A stretch of DNA of 64,000 nt. It comes from Maribellus comscasis. GTDB lineage: Bacteria > Bacteroidota > Bacteroidia > Bacteroidales > Prolixibacteraceae. Below, piece by piece: positions 8,830 through 17,930 of the stretch; position 1 is the stretch's first letter; every line of letters starts with the position of its first letter. The notes beneath the pieces are model-generated. The model was not told the origin of the DNA. It searched no databases and saw only the letters and a list, made by a program, of their open reading frames with translations. The position numbers and the translations under genes are program-made. The DNA lies in NCBI RefSeq assembly GCF_009762775.1, contig NZ_CP046401.1, positions 7,328,001-7,392,000 of the forward strand, read 5' to 3'.

Positions 8830-9900
8830 TTACTTGACAGGTATTTTCACTCTAAATATTATTTCACTTTCATATGATTCAACTTTAATAGACCCTCCCA
8901 ATAGATTAACTAATTTTTTTACCAGAGAAAGCCCAATTCCTAATCCAAAATTAATTCTCTTTTCTATCCGTTCTTGTTTTTCAAAAATGTCAAACATTTT
9001 TCTGATATCTATTGAGTCTTTACACCATTTATTCCTGACAAAAAAATCAACATCCTGACTATCTTGGTTAAAGGTAAAACCACAGGTAACTCTATTTCCA
9101 GCCGAGAATTTAATCGCATTGTCGAGCAAATGATAAAGGATGTGTTTTATTCTATTTTTATCAGTATAAATACAAAAAGAAGGCTCGGGGTTTAGATAAT
9201 CAATGTTTATTTTTTCGCCTTGAGAAAAAGGAAGAGTCTCAAAAAAAAGCTTTAACTCCTTTAATGTTTTTGCGATATCTACGTTTTCTTTTTTTATTGC
9301 TATCTCTTCTCCTGCTTCTATTAGAGATAATTCTACAAGGTCATTCAACAATATCAGAAAATTTTCTGTTGTCTTTTCCAGTAATTCGACAATGTCATTT
9401 TTATCTGTAGAACATTCAGCTGCTTCAAGCTGCTTTAAAATATCGATAAATCCGAGAATTCCATTTAAAGGGGTACGAATCTCATGTGACAGATTCGAAA
9501 GAAAATACTCTTTCGAATTTTTGGACAACAGAGACTTACTAAATAATTTTTCTACTTCTGCTTCCAGCTCTTTTAAAACATTTTGTTTTTCTATAACACC
9601 AACAAATTTTGTGTCTTCCATTACTGCCAGAACAGGTGAACGACTCAAATCAAACTTTTCTATAATAGATTTGATCGTGTCATTTTTGCACACATTTTCT
9701 TTCGGACTAACGCAATCAATTACAATTTTATGCGGACGTCTTATTATATCTTCTTCAGTCAAAATCCCATGAAATTCATTTTGTTCGTCTATAACAACAA
9801 GGTATTTATTGCTCAACAAGCGATCTTCGATTGAATTAATACCTTCAAATGGATTTGCAGAATGATAAAGCGGAGATATATATTTATTTAGATCTATCAC
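8830..9900 (-). CDS. CBS-domain histidine kinase
   Basis: A 356-residue protein. Residues 1-115 form a pair of CBS repeats (YLVVIDEQNEFHGILTEEDII and SPVLAVMEDTKFVGVIEKQNV), domains that typically bind adenosyl nucleotides. A HisKA helix follows with LSHEIRTPLNGILGF near 140, then a HATPase with HHLLDNAIKF-like N box (YHLLDNAIKF) and GLGIGLSL. No receiver and no membrane segment. Its start overlaps the stop of the 115-residue upstream gene by 4 nt (ATGA), so they are translated together. An energy- or nucleotide-sensing input is inferred from the CBS pair only. Confidence 0.87.
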   Translation of the reverse strand: MIDLNKYISPLYHSANPFEGINSIEDRLLSNKYLVVIDEQNEFHGILTEEDIIRRPHKIVIDCVSPKENVCKNDTIKSIIEKFDLSRSPVLAVMEDTKFVGVIEKQNVLKELEAEVEKLFSKSLLSKNSKEYFLSNLSHEIRTPLNGILGFIDILKQLEAAECSTDKNDIVELLEKTTENFLILLNDLVELSLIEAGEEIAIKKENVDIAKTLKELKLFFETLPFSQGEKINIDYLNPEPSFCIYTDKNRIKHILYHLLDNAIKFSAGNRVTCGFTFNQDSQDVDFFVRNKWCKDSIDIRKMFDIFEKQERIEKRINFGLGIGLSLVKKLVNLLGGSIKVESYESEIIFRVKIPVK

Positions 9901-10244
9901 AACTCACCTTCGATAAAATCATAAAAAATTGTCATTTTGAAATCGACCTTTATTATCTCTGATTCAGAAACATATGGGAAAACCCTTTCTTGCAGGATTT
10001 CAATAATTTTTTCATTGTTAATTTTTTTTAGGACCCTCTTGTTAATAAAAACTGCTTCTACCGACTTATCTTCTACCTCATACGATTCAAATTCATTAGG
10101 GACTAAAAAATCAAATGATCTAAATACACCAATTCTCCCTTGTGGACATTTTTTTCCTAATATTAATATGTCTTCAAAAGGAGGTAATCGAATCTCTTCA
10201 AAACTCAATTTAACAGTATATTTTCGGGCTAACCTAACGTCCAT
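9897..10244 (-). CDS. Conserved-looking 115-residue protein leading a kinase operon, function unknown
   Basis: Not recognised. The protein (start MDVRLARKYTVKLSFEEI, end IFYDFIEGEL) is soluble, rich in alternating hydrophobic/charged residues, with one Cys (GKKCPQGRIG) and no signal peptide. It is the first gene of the run 10244 to 3808 and overlaps the CBS kinase by 4 nt, so it is most likely a dedicated partner of that kinase. Its promoter region is only about 118 bp long before the IS21 insertion begins. Confidence 0.65.
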   Translation of the reverse strand: MDVRLARKYTVKLSFEEIRLPPFEDILILGKKCPQGRIGVFRSFDFLVPNEFESYEVEDKSVEAVFINKRVLKKINNEKIIEILQERVFPYVSESEIIKVDFKMTIFYDFIEGEL

Positions 10245-10379
10245 AATTCAATTTTTTATGATAAATATAGTCGTTTCTTTTATTTCAGCCTCAAAAAAAA
10301 TGATTTTTAATTGCGGGTTAAATTTATTTATAATAAAAAATAAAATGCAACGGTTCTTTTTTGGAAAAAACGGTCAAAC

Positions 10380-10481
10380 TGACCACCCCAGGCCGGAATA
10401 AAATGACCACCCTCGCCAGTTTAAACTGACCACCGCGTGCCGGAGCAAATTGACCACCAGCGCCGGACTAAAGTGACCACC
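10380..10481 (+). repeat. Five-copy TGACCACC array in the IS21 left end
   Basis: TGACCACC begins at 10380, 10404, 10427, 10451 and 10474, i.e. every 23-24 bp, about two helical turns. IS21 elements carry multiple terminal transposase-binding repeats, and this is the left-end set. The right end has a shorter set (reverse-oriented copies near 12910-12942). Confidence 0.85.
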
Positions 10482-10554
10482 CACCAAAAGAGATTGATTT
10501 TACTTCTGTCGAAGCCATAATTTCATACTGATTTAAACAAATTAATATGAAAAC

Positions 10555-12102
10555 ATGGCTAATAAATTAATCGACATGAGTAAAGTAAGAAAAGTCATTC
10601 AGTTACACCACCAGGGAAAAGCAAAGCAATTTATCAGTAGGTACCTGGGCCTTTCACGCAATACGGTCAAGAAGTATATCGCTCTATACAAGGTGTTAAA
10701 CCTTACAATTGATGATATTGATAAGAAGAGTGATTCCGAGCTGGAAAAGATCTTTAGCAGGGATACCGAAGATGTTCTTTCCCCAAAGCTAAAAAAGGTT
10801 TATAACTTCTTTCCCTACATGGAGCGTGAATTAAAAAAGACCGGCGTTACCAAACAGCTGATGTGGGAAGAATATTATGAAAAACATCCCGATGGACTAA
10901 AACTAAGCCAGTTTAAAGCCCACTACCTGCGTTGGAATAAAAAGGTTAACCCGGTAATGCATATGGAGCATAAAGCAGGCGATAAGATGTTTATTGACTA
11001 CGCTGGCAAAACCCTGGAAATTATCAATAAAGAAACAGGCGAGATTGAAGAGGTACAGTTTTTTGTTGCCATACTGGGGGCCAGTCAATACACCTATGCA
11101 GAAGCCTCACCGAGCCAACAAAAAGAAGACTTTGTTGCTTCGGTTGAAAATGCACTGCACTTTTACGGGGGAGTTCCTGCAGCTATTGTCCCTGATAACC
11201 TAAAGTCTGCCGTAACCAAAAGCAGCCGGTTTGAACCTACCATTAACGAAACGTTTATGGACTTTGCCGAACATTACGGTACAACAGTTCTTCCGGCTCG
11301 GGCTTACCGTCCCCGGGACAAGTCACTGGCAGAAGGAGCAGTCAAGATATTATACCAAAGAATATATCCGGCCTTGCGCGGCAAAGATTTTTACAGTTTA
11401 GAAGAGCTTAACAGTGCAATTTGGGATGAACTGGACAAGCATAACAACAAAAAGTTAACCGGCAGGCCAACGTCCCGGTATCAATTATTCGTTGAAGACG
11501 AAAAAGGCAAGCTTACCGCATTACCTGTAGAAAAATACGAGATTAAAGAAATAGCAATAGCCACCGTAGCCATGAACGGGCACGTGCTGTTAAGCAAAGA
11601 CAAACATTATTACAGCGTTCCGTGTCAGTATTTAAAGAAGAAGGTAAAGCTGGTGTTTACATCAAAAACCGTTGAAATATACCATAAATACAACCGCATA
11701 GCTTTGCACAAAAGAGATGGACGTAAATACTTCTACACCACAAACAAAGACCACCTGGCAACAACACACCAGTTTGTTACCGACTGGACACCGCAGCGTT
11801 TTATCAACTGGGCAGCTTCAATTGACGAGAGTGTAAAGGAATTTATAATCAATGTGCTGGAAAGAAAACAACACCCTGAACAATCCTATAAAAGCTGTAT
11901 GGGCGTATTGGCTTTTGCCAAAAAGGTTGGGGAAGAAAGGCTTGCCAATGCGTGTAAACGTGCATTGGAACATCAGGTTTACAACTACAAAATCATACAA
12001 AAGATACTGGAAAAAGGGTTGGATAAACTTGATGATGAAAAACCGGACGAACCGGAACTTCCTTTTCATAACAACATAAGGGGAGGAAAATATTACAACT
12101 GA
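10555..12102 (+). CDS. istA: IS21-family transposase IstA
   Basis: A 515-residue protein, the usual IstA length. The N-terminus (about 10-50) is a helix-turn-helix (VIQLHHQGKAKQFISRYLGL, SRNTVKKYI). The DDE integrase core follows: KMFIDYAGKTLEI for the first Asp, VPDNLKSAV for the second, and the catalytic Glu in SLAEGAVKI. A C-terminal beta-barrel region (YSVPCQYLKKKVKLVF) completes the fold. It ends 14 bp before istB, the standard arrangement in which both proteins cooperate in transposition. Confidence 0.95.
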   Translation: MANKLIDMSKVRKVIQLHHQGKAKQFISRYLGLSRNTVKKYIALYKVLNLTIDDIDKKSDSELEKIFSRDTEDVLSPKLKKVYNFFPYMERELKKTGVTKQLMWEEYYEKHPDGLKLSQFKAHYLRWNKKVNPVMHMEHKAGDKMFIDYAGKTLEIINKETGEIEEVQFFVAILGASQYTYAEASPSQQKEDFVASVENALHFYGGVPAAIVPDNLKSAVTKSSRFEPTINETFMDFAEHYGTTVLPARAYRPRDKSLAEGAVKILYQRIYPALRGKDFYSLEELNSAIWDELDKHNNKKLTGRPTSRYQLFVEDEKGKLTALPVEKYEIKEIAIATVAMNGHVLLSKDKHYYSVPCQYLKKKVKLVFTSKTVEIYHKYNRIALHKRDGRKYFYTTNKDHLATTHQFVTDWTPQRFINWAASIDESVKEFIINVLERKQHPEQSYKSCMGVLAFAKKVGEERLANACKRALEHQVYNYKIIQKILEKGLDKLDDEKPDEPELPFHNNIRGGKYYN

Positions 12103-12116
12103 TAAAGTAAAAAACA

Positions 12117-12854
12117 ATGAACGAAGTAACATTAACACGAATGAAACAGATGAAGCTCCATGGTATGCATGGGGCTTTTAAAACAGCTGTCGAAACAGGT
12201 AAAACCGATGATTACACCATCGACCAGTTTGTATCGATGATAACAGATGCCGAGTGGGACGATCGCAACAACCGCAAGATAGAGCGATTGATAAAAAATG
12301 CAAGGTTCCACTATAAAGCAACCATTGAAAACGTGGTGTACGAACATACAAGAAATATCGATCGGACAAAACTGTTAAGACTGGCTGAATGCGATTTTAT
12401 TAATAAAAACGAGAATGTATTAATATCGGGCAGCACCGGTGCCGGCAAAAGCTACATTGCAACAGCCTTAGGGTATCAGGCCTGTATCGAGGGATACAGG
12501 GTTTTGTACTTTAATACAACCAAGCTGTTTTCTAAACTAAAAATGGCAAAAGCCGATGGATCTTATCTCAAAGAACTTGCAAAAATGGCCAGGCATCAGT
12601 TAATAATACTCGATGACTTTGGCCTGCAACCCTTAGATAGCCAAAACCGGATAGCTCTGTTAGAGTTAATTGAAGATAGGCACAATAAAGGATCTATGCT
12701 TGTAACATCACAGCTGCCCGTTAGTAAGTGGTATGAAATAATCGGGGAGAAAACGATTGCCGATGCCATACTTGACCGGTTGATCCATCAATCGCACAGG
12801 ATTGAGCTGATGGGTGAATCGATGAGAAAAAAACGAAACATTTATAGTGAATAA
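12117..12854 (+). CDS. istB: IS21-family helper ATPase IstB
   Basis: A 245-residue AAA+ ATPase. Walker A is GSTGAGKSY near residue 98; Walker B is LIILDDFGL near 158; the C-terminus has the family signature DAILDRLIHQSHRIEL. IstB assembles on target DNA and activates IstA (known for the family). Intact. A degraded homologue lies at 17741-17930. Confidence 0.95.
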   Translation: MNEVTLTRMKQMKLHGMHGAFKTAVETGKTDDYTIDQFVSMITDAEWDDRNNRKIERLIKNARFHYKATIENVVYEHTRNIDRTKLLRLAECDFINKNENVLISGSTGAGKSYIATALGYQACIEGYRVLYFNTTKLFSKLKMAKADGSYLKELAKMARHQLIILDDFGLQPLDSQNRIALLELIEDRHNKGSMLVTSQLPVSKWYEIIGEKTIADAILDRLIHQSHRIELMGESMRKKRNIYSE

Positions 12855-12972
12855 AAAACAGTAAATTTGTTGTAATCTGACAGAAGAAAAACGTTCTCTT
12901 TTTGTTGAAAATGGTCGATGGTCAATTTAAATTGGCCTGGGGTGGTCAATTTGACTGGCGTTTCCACTTTTT

Positions 12973-14133
12973 CTCTAATTGAGTTTCTTTCGTTTTCAAA
13001 GATTTTAATCAAAAGAATTCCTCAAGGCTCTGCCTCGGAGTATAGAGGAAAGTTTGAAAACCTCAAGGTTTTCATGATGTTTTGAAAAGCGTAAAAGATT
13101 ACCAAGTCGTTGAAGCAATATTAAGCAGATTGAAAAGAGCTTGTCAATGGCGGCAATGACCGATAAGACAATTTCTCCGCAGCAAATGCACCTGACAAAG
13201 TATGTATTTTCATTTTTGAAAACGGTATAATGCTGGGAGTTGGCAGAAAGTCTGGCAACACATTTAAAGTAAATATAAGCATCTACTGGACTTATCAAGT
13301 ACCCAACCCGATGGTACTCACACTCCAACAAAACGGGGCGGCGAAGCAGTTGCTTAGCAGGGAAGAAAGAAATCAAAGACAAGCGATATGTTGATTTTAA
13401 CAAATGCCAAGGTATCCCGTTAACATGTAGCAACCCTGCCGAAGAGAACCATAATAATGCATTTAACCTAGTGCCTGTAGCACAGAAAATGATTGCAGGG
13501 CTAAAATTCTCTGAAATACACACTGATTATTCTTAAATGCAAATTCATGATTTGTTACTGAGAAATTCCATGGTCATTGTTCAAAAGTTGAAATTACAGG
13601 AAACATTGACCAAAATAAGCGAAATGGGACTTCTAAGGAATATTCATTTGATGATGTATTTATAAATTGCTGGTTTGTTGTGGAACCAATGGATGGTTTG
13701 GTGCTTTTAAAGCAATTCTGATTCGTTTTGAAACAAATGCAATTCATAGGGAAGTATTGAACATAATAACTCTCTCTGTTATTACTGCGTAAACTTTGAG
13801 CAGCTTCAATGATTAGAATATGATTTGCTATCGCTCTTCATTTATTTTTTCGAACGTTAATAAAATATTTTTAAATAAATGATTTTATTAAGATGCCAAT
13901 TTTTTAAAATCTACATAAAAGCTATTTTAACAATTTATAATGCATAGAATTTTATAAATCCTTAGTATATTTGCCCGCTAGTAATATATTTTATGTTAAA
14001 ATACTTTTTTAGGTTGGCCTTAATAAGTGAAGAAGGATTTTACATTGGGTGTTATTACCTGTTGGAGAATATTACCTATTTTTCATAGAACCACAACTTC
14101 CTATTGCCCCAACACAAATAGAGAAGTTTATAA
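12973..14133 (+). pseudogene. Decayed intergenic region with two gene-like remnants
   Basis: About 1.16 kb between IS21 and a sensor kinase with no intact gene. Two plus-strand frames keep protein-like character: 13327-13536 (ends DKRYVDFNKCQGIPL, NPAEENHNNAFNLVPV, SEIHTDYS) and 13560-13721 (EKFHGHCSKVEITGNI, FINCWFVVEPMDG). Neither has a start nor a recognisable family. A 172-codon minus-strand frame at 13005-13523 looks like a shadow. From about 13730 the DNA is AT-rich and must hold the promoter of the kinase at 14134; TATATTTG at 13966-13973 fits a -7 box but no -33 partner is visible. Confidence 0.4.
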
Positions 14134-15711
14134 ATGAGTTATTTAATGAGAACTCTTCATCGTATTTTTTTAGGCTTTCTTGTTGTGATAGTTATTATAA
14201 TGATTACTAATATTAACGCATTAATGAGCAACAGAGGAATAATAGCCTGCACAGAAGATATTGAGCATTCTATACAAATGGAATTGATACAAACGTACAA
14301 AGTAACTTACACAATACAAAAGATCAAATCTTGTCAGAGAGAACTGACTTTCGAGCTTTTTCGTGAAAAAAGAAAAGATGAAATAATCAAAGCGAAACAG
14401 GAAATTCAAAAAAGTATAACTGAATTACACTCTGTTTTATATAGTTTAAATAATAACCAACATGGTAATTATACCGCCATTGAAGAAAACGAAAATTGTA
14501 GGAAAATTTCTCAAAGAATTGTTTTGCTGGATTCATTGAATATACTAACAACCGAATTTATTTCAGGTGTTAAAACAACATTACAACTACAAAATCAAGA
14601 ACAGATTAGCAGAGCAGAAAATAGTTTTGAACATTCTGTTGAACCTGTCTCAAGGAAAATCCAGGAACTTATTTTACTTTTCTCAAGGAATATAGAAGAA
14701 GAAGCCTTCTCTGCACTAAAGGCATTAAACATAAGAATGAAAAAGTCTTTGAAACTTGAAATTTATATTTTTGTCCTCAGTATAATCTTAACTTTATTAG
14801 TCGGAATATATATTACTCAATCTATTTGTAAATCCCTTAAACAGCTTACTAATGGGATTCAAGCAATAACTGAAGGAAACCTCGACACGGTAATAAAATT
14901 AAAAAAGCCTGGAGAATTTAAAGAAATTGCAGATTCATTCAATGAGATGACAATAAGATTAAAATCGAGAATATCTGCTATTAATAAACTTAATTCTGAT
15001 TTAGAAGAGTTAAACCAAAATAAGGATAAATATTTTTCAGTTATTGCTCACGACTTAAGAAATCCATTTTGTTCTATTCTTGGCCTTACTGAATTACTGG
15101 AAGAACGGTATCATGAATTTAGCACAGAAGAAAAACAATGCATAATTTCGGAATTAAACAGCGCTTCAAAGAATGTTTTTAATTTGCTTGAAAACCTATT
15201 AACATGGTCTAGGGCTCAAACAAATAGGATTGATTTTCATTTTAAAAATTTGTGCTTAAACTCAATAATCGAAAACTGTATTATTACCAATAAAGCAAAT
15301 GCTAATCATAAACAAATTTCTATAACAAACAGTATTTCTGAAAAGATTTATTTTCATGGAGATCAGTTTTCTATAACAGTAGTTATAAACAATATTTTGA
15401 GCAATGCTATAAAATTTACTCATGACCAAGGTTCTGTCTCTATTCGTGCAAAAAAGACTGAAAAAGAAGTTGAAGTAAATATAAAAGATACAGGAATCGG
15501 ATTGGATACTGAAATATTGACTTTCCTTTCTCAATCAACAAAAATAGGCTCAAAACCAGGGACGAAAAATGAAGAAGGAACAGGTTTAGGACTTCTACTT
15601 GTAAAAGAGTTTGTGGAAAAAAACAAGGGGCGAGTTACCGTTAACAGTGTTATTGGAAAAGGAACCGAATTTAATATTTATTTAAGAAATGAAACAAAGG
15701 CTTTACTATAA
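14134..15711 (+). CDS. Membrane sensor histidine kinase with HAMP domain
   Basis: A 525-residue protein. TM1 lies at about 8-30 (IFLGFLVVIVIIMITNI), a ~175-residue helical extracytoplasmic region of CHASE3/four-helix type follows, and TM2 is near 208-228 (IYIFVLSIILTLLVGIYIT). Then HAMP (about 229-285), HisKA with VIAHDLRNPFCSILGL, and HATPase with NILSNAIKF, DTGIGLD and EGTGLGLLL boxes. It senses something outside the inner membrane; no partner response regulator is adjacent, so it is an orphan. The HisKA/HATPase half resembles the kinase at 18672-19793. Downstream 15712-15860 is AT-rich with no gene. Confidence 0.88.
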   Translation: MSYLMRTLHRIFLGFLVVIVIIMITNINALMSNRGIIACTEDIEHSIQMELIQTYKVTYTIQKIKSCQRELTFELFREKRKDEIIKAKQEIQKSITELHSVLYSLNNNQHGNYTAIEENENCRKISQRIVLLDSLNILTTEFISGVKTTLQLQNQEQISRAENSFEHSVEPVSRKIQELILLFSRNIEEEAFSALKALNIRMKKSLKLEIYIFVLSIILTLLVGIYITQSICKSLKQLTNGIQAITEGNLDTVIKLKKPGEFKEIADSFNEMTIRLKSRISAINKLNSDLEELNQNKDKYFSVIAHDLRNPFCSILGLTELLEERYHEFSTEEKQCIISELNSASKNVFNLLENLLTWSRAQTNRIDFHFKNLCLNSIIENCIITNKANANHKQISITNSISEKIYFHGDQFSITVVINNILSNAIKFTHDQGSVSIRAKKTEKEVEVNIKDTGIGLDTEILTFLSQSTKIGSKPGTKNEEGTGLGLLLVKEFVEKNKGRVTVNSVIGKGTEFNIYLRNETKALL

Positions 15712-15992
15712 AGACCAGTTAATCTTCTTTTAGAAAAGAAACTACTAAATACAAAATAAATATCCAAGAGAAACGATAAACGAAGTAACTGTTATTAGGA
15801 TCGGTTCCAAAAGCTTTTAAATAAAAAATAATATGTAATTTAACATTTAAATATTAATTAACTCAAGTTGCTAGTTAAAGCATTAAAATTAAGTAATTTA
15901 AAATCGGTGAATTCAAGTAGTGTAAACAAAAAGAAAGAAGTTTTTAACAAAATAGCTCTGGATAGCAGCATTTTATGGGATAATTAGAAATA

Positions 15993-16034
15993 ATCCTCCA
16001 GATTTCTGCTGCGAAACAAAACAACCTGGAGGAT
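15993..16034 (+). promoter_or_regulatory. Hairpin sequestering the transposase ribosome-binding site
   Basis: ATCCTCCAG at 15993-16001 is the exact reverse complement of CTGGAGGAT at 16026-16034, which contains the GGAGG box directly before ATG 16035. Read-through transcripts would fold and hide the box, a known protective device of insertion sequences; its use here is inferred. Confidence 0.6.
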
Positions 16035-16856
16035 ATGATTAAAAAATCGATCGCAATTTACACAATTATTGATGATTTGTTGAAAGAGATAGAACATACA
16101 GAACCACAAAACCGGAAGATTTCGGATGCAGAAGTAATTACAACAACAGTAATCTCAGCTCTTTATTTCTCAGGTAACCAGGAAAAGGCTATTTGCTTTA
16201 TGCGTTCGGTAAACTTAATACCTAATATGCTTTCAAAAAGCCGTTTCAATAGGAGGTTGCATATGATAAGGGATTTAATCGTTGCTCTTTTCTTTCAGCT
16301 TTCAGGAATGATAAAGGAATTGAATATTGAATCCGAATATATCATTGACAGTTTTCCTGTAAAAACCTGTGATAATATGCGGATAGCCAACTCCAAACTT
16401 ATACAGGGAGAGATATACAGAGGCAAAAAAGCGACCATGCGACGATGGTTTTATGGATTTAATGTCCATGTAATGGTAACCACCGAAGGGATTCCGGTAG
16501 AATATACTTTTTTGCCAGGAAGCAAGCATGACTCAGAAGCTTTAAAACAATTCCCGTTTAATTTAAAACCGGGAAGCCGGGTTTATGCAGATGCTGGTTA
16601 TACAAATTACAAAATAGAGGACATGCTTCAACAAGCAGAGCAAATAGAATTGCTGGTTGCCAGAAAAAGCAACTCCAAACGAAAGCGTCAGCCGTATCAG
16701 GAATTTCTGATAGAGTCAATGCGGAAACGTATTGAAACAACTTTTAGTGAAATAACAACATTCTTGCCTAAGAAAATCCATGCTGTTACAGATTACGGCT
16801 TTATCCTCAAGGTAATTATGTTCTTATTCTCATATACTTTGAATAAAATTGAATAA
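16035..16856 (+). CDS. IS982-family transposase
   Basis: A 273-residue transposase of normal family length. The order IDDLLKEIEH, SKSRFNRRLH, EYIIDSFPV (first Asp), FGFN-like FYGFNVHVMVT, LPGSKHDSEAL, VYADAGYTNY (second Asp) and MRKRIETTFSEI (Glu) is the IS982 DDE layout. Intact and complete between the two inverted ends. GGAGG precedes the ATG by only two bases and lies in a hairpin. Confidence 0.95.
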   Translation: MIKKSIAIYTIIDDLLKEIEHTEPQNRKISDAEVITTTVISALYFSGNQEKAICFMRSVNLIPNMLSKSRFNRRLHMIRDLIVALFFQLSGMIKELNIESEYIIDSFPVKTCDNMRIANSKLIQGEIYRGKKATMRRWFYGFNVHVMVTTEGIPVEYTFLPGSKHDSEALKQFPFNLKPGSRVYADAGYTNYKIEDMLQQAEQIELLVARKSNSKRKRQPYQEFLIESMRKRIETTFSEITTFLPKKIHAVTDYGFILKVIMFLFSYTLNKIE

Positions 16857-16872
16857 TAGCAACTTGAGTTAA

Positions 16873-17163
16873 TTATTTATTGGAGGTGTTGTTTTTTACT
16901 TTATCCAGAAATGTTTTACTGGGTCTAAAAAAAGGTATGTAATGGGCAGGAACTATCACTGTTGTATTTTTAGAGATATTTCTTGCTTTTTTTTCTGCAC
17001 GTTTTTTTATTTCAAATGTTCCAAATCCTCTTAAATAAACATTTTCTCCATTCTTCAGAGTTGATTGTACAAGATCCATAAATGTCTCGATAGTTTTTGT
17101 TACTTTTATTTTTTCGATATCAGTTTCTTTGCTTATCTTGTTTACAATATCAGCTTTAGTCAC
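16873..17163 (-). CDS. HU/IHF-family DNA-binding protein
   Basis: A 96-residue histone-like protein. It begins MTKADIVNKISKETDI (dimerisation helices) and has the DNA-binding arm signature YLRGFGTFEIKKRAEKKARN near residues 44-62, then the usual FRPSKTF after the arm. It bends DNA in the nucleoid. The stop TAA (complement of 16873-16875) lies inside the TAATTA target duplication of the IS982, so the insertion left the reading frame exactly complete. The C-terminal tail KNNTSNK is a few residues longer than classic HU. IS200 copy 1 begins 35 bp upstream of its start and may carry off part of its promoter. Confidence 0.93.
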   Translation of the reverse strand: MTKADIVNKISKETDIEKIKVTKTIETFMDLVQSTLKNGENVYLRGFGTFEIKKRAEKKARNISKNTTVIVPAHYIPFFRPSKTFLDKVKNNTSNK

Positions 17164-17197
17164 AATTCTTAATTTTTATTTTCAGCTAGTGTGTGGA

Positions 17198-17740
17198 AAA
17201 TGAACTACCTCGCAGCAGAGCTGACGAGGTATCAAAATAAGCTAAGTTGCTGAACATGGAGTTTTTGATATTCCTTTTGTCTTCCTTGAGCTTGTACATA
17301 TTTTTGAATTGTATTTTCATCACCATGAGCACCAACCGAACTAACATAAAACCCTTTGGTCCAGAATTCACCTCCCCACAGTTGTTTCTTGACTTTGGGA
17401 TGAAGCTTGAAAATCTGTTTCGCAGTGATACTTTTTACTGTCTGAATGATTCGCGTTGGACTCAACATTGGCACACTTTGAATCAAGAAATGAACATGGT
17501 CTTTATCCGTACCAATCTCTATAAAAGTAATTTCAAAACGCTTCGAGATTTCAATACATACTTGTTTCAAACTTTCATCAACATCTTTGTCAAAAACAAC
17601 CCTCCGATATTTGGCTGGACAGACAAAATGGTAAAGAAGTACTGAAACATTATGACTCTTATGAATAAATTCGCTCACATAACAAATTTAAAATTAATTT
17701 CGAAGCAGAGCTTCGGGGAACTAACCCCGCTGAGATTAGA
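17198..17740 (-). mobile_element. IS200/IS605-family element, copy 1
   Basis: A 543-bp stretch identical in extent to 55467-56009, bounded by the points where the two copies diverge. Both ends carry the hairpins typical of the family: right end arms TACCTCG/CGAGGTA (17205-17231 region) and left end arms CGGGG/CCCCG (17714-17729 region). No inverted terminal repeats, as expected for single-strand transposition. One tnpA gene. Confidence 0.9.
17232..17678 (-). CDS. tnpA: IS200/IS605 Y1 transposase TnpA, copy 1
   Basis: A 148-residue HUH endonuclease starting with GTG. The metal-binding HUH motif is HVHFLIQ near residue 61 and the catalytic tyrosine lies in IQKYVQAQ near 126. It nicks single-stranded DNA at the element ends. 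The protein is identical to that of copy 2 at 55501-55947, so one copy arose recently. Confidence 0.95.
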   Translation of the reverse strand: MSEFIHKSHNVSVLLYHFVCPAKYRRVVFDKDVDESLKQVCIEISKRFEITFIEIGTDKDHVHFLIQSVPMLSPTRIIQTVKSITAKQIFKLHPKVKKQLWGGEFWTKGFYVSSVGAHGDENTIQKYVQAQGRQKEYQKLHVQQLSLF

Positions 17741-17930
17741 TTAATCTGGTACGATTGATGTATCAACCGGTTTAAATAGCGTCAGCTATTGTTTTCTCAC
17801 CAATAACCTCGTACCATCCTTTAACCGGTATTTGAGAGGTAACGATAGTCAAAATATTATTGTGCCTGTCTTTGATGATTTCAAGTAGTGCAATACCGTT
17901 ATGATTATCAAGTGGCTGCAGGCCAAAATC
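17741..17930 (-). pseudogene. Fragment of an IS21 istB gene
   Basis: Minus-strand translation gives DFGLQPLDNHNGIALLEI, then VTSQIPVKGWYEVIGEKTIADAI, closely matching IstB at 12117-12854. The upstream half (including Walker A) is missing and a base change in spacing after ADAI shifts the frame, although the DNA still matches to about 17741, where IS200 copy 1 starts. It is the relic of a second IS21-type element. Confidence 0.88.

Larger units (their letters stand above)
10362..12966 (+). mobile_element. Complete IS21-family insertion sequence
   Basis: The 2605-bp element carries istA and istB. Both ends match in inverted orientation: left starts TGGAAAAAACGGTCAAACTG and the right end, reversed, starts TGGAAACGCCAGTCAAATTG; both continue into ACCACCCCAGGCC. 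The 6-bp sequence CTTTTT directly flanks it on both sides (10356-10361 and 12967-12972), a target-site duplication that shows it arrived as a unit. It lies just upstream of the minus-strand kinase operon. Confidence 0.93.
15861..16869 (+). mobile_element. IS982-family insertion sequence
   Basis: The 1009-bp element has inverted ends: it begins ACTCAAGTTGCTA and ends with its reverse complement. Both sides carry TAATTA (15855-15860 and 16870-16875), which fits a 6-bp target duplication; since TAATTA is self-complementary it could also be read as extended terminal repeat. It contains one transposase gene. The right copy of TAATTA includes the stop codon of the HU gene. Confidence 0.85.

Noticed and set aside
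10378..10490. CRISPR-like array
   Set aside because: The repeats are only 8 bp with 15-16 bp between, lie in an IS21 end and match its transposase-binding sites.
13005..13523. 172-codon minus-strand open frame
   Set aside because: Composition is unlike neighbouring proteins, no motif is recognisable, and the opposite strand holds protein-like remnants in the same place; judged a shadow frame.
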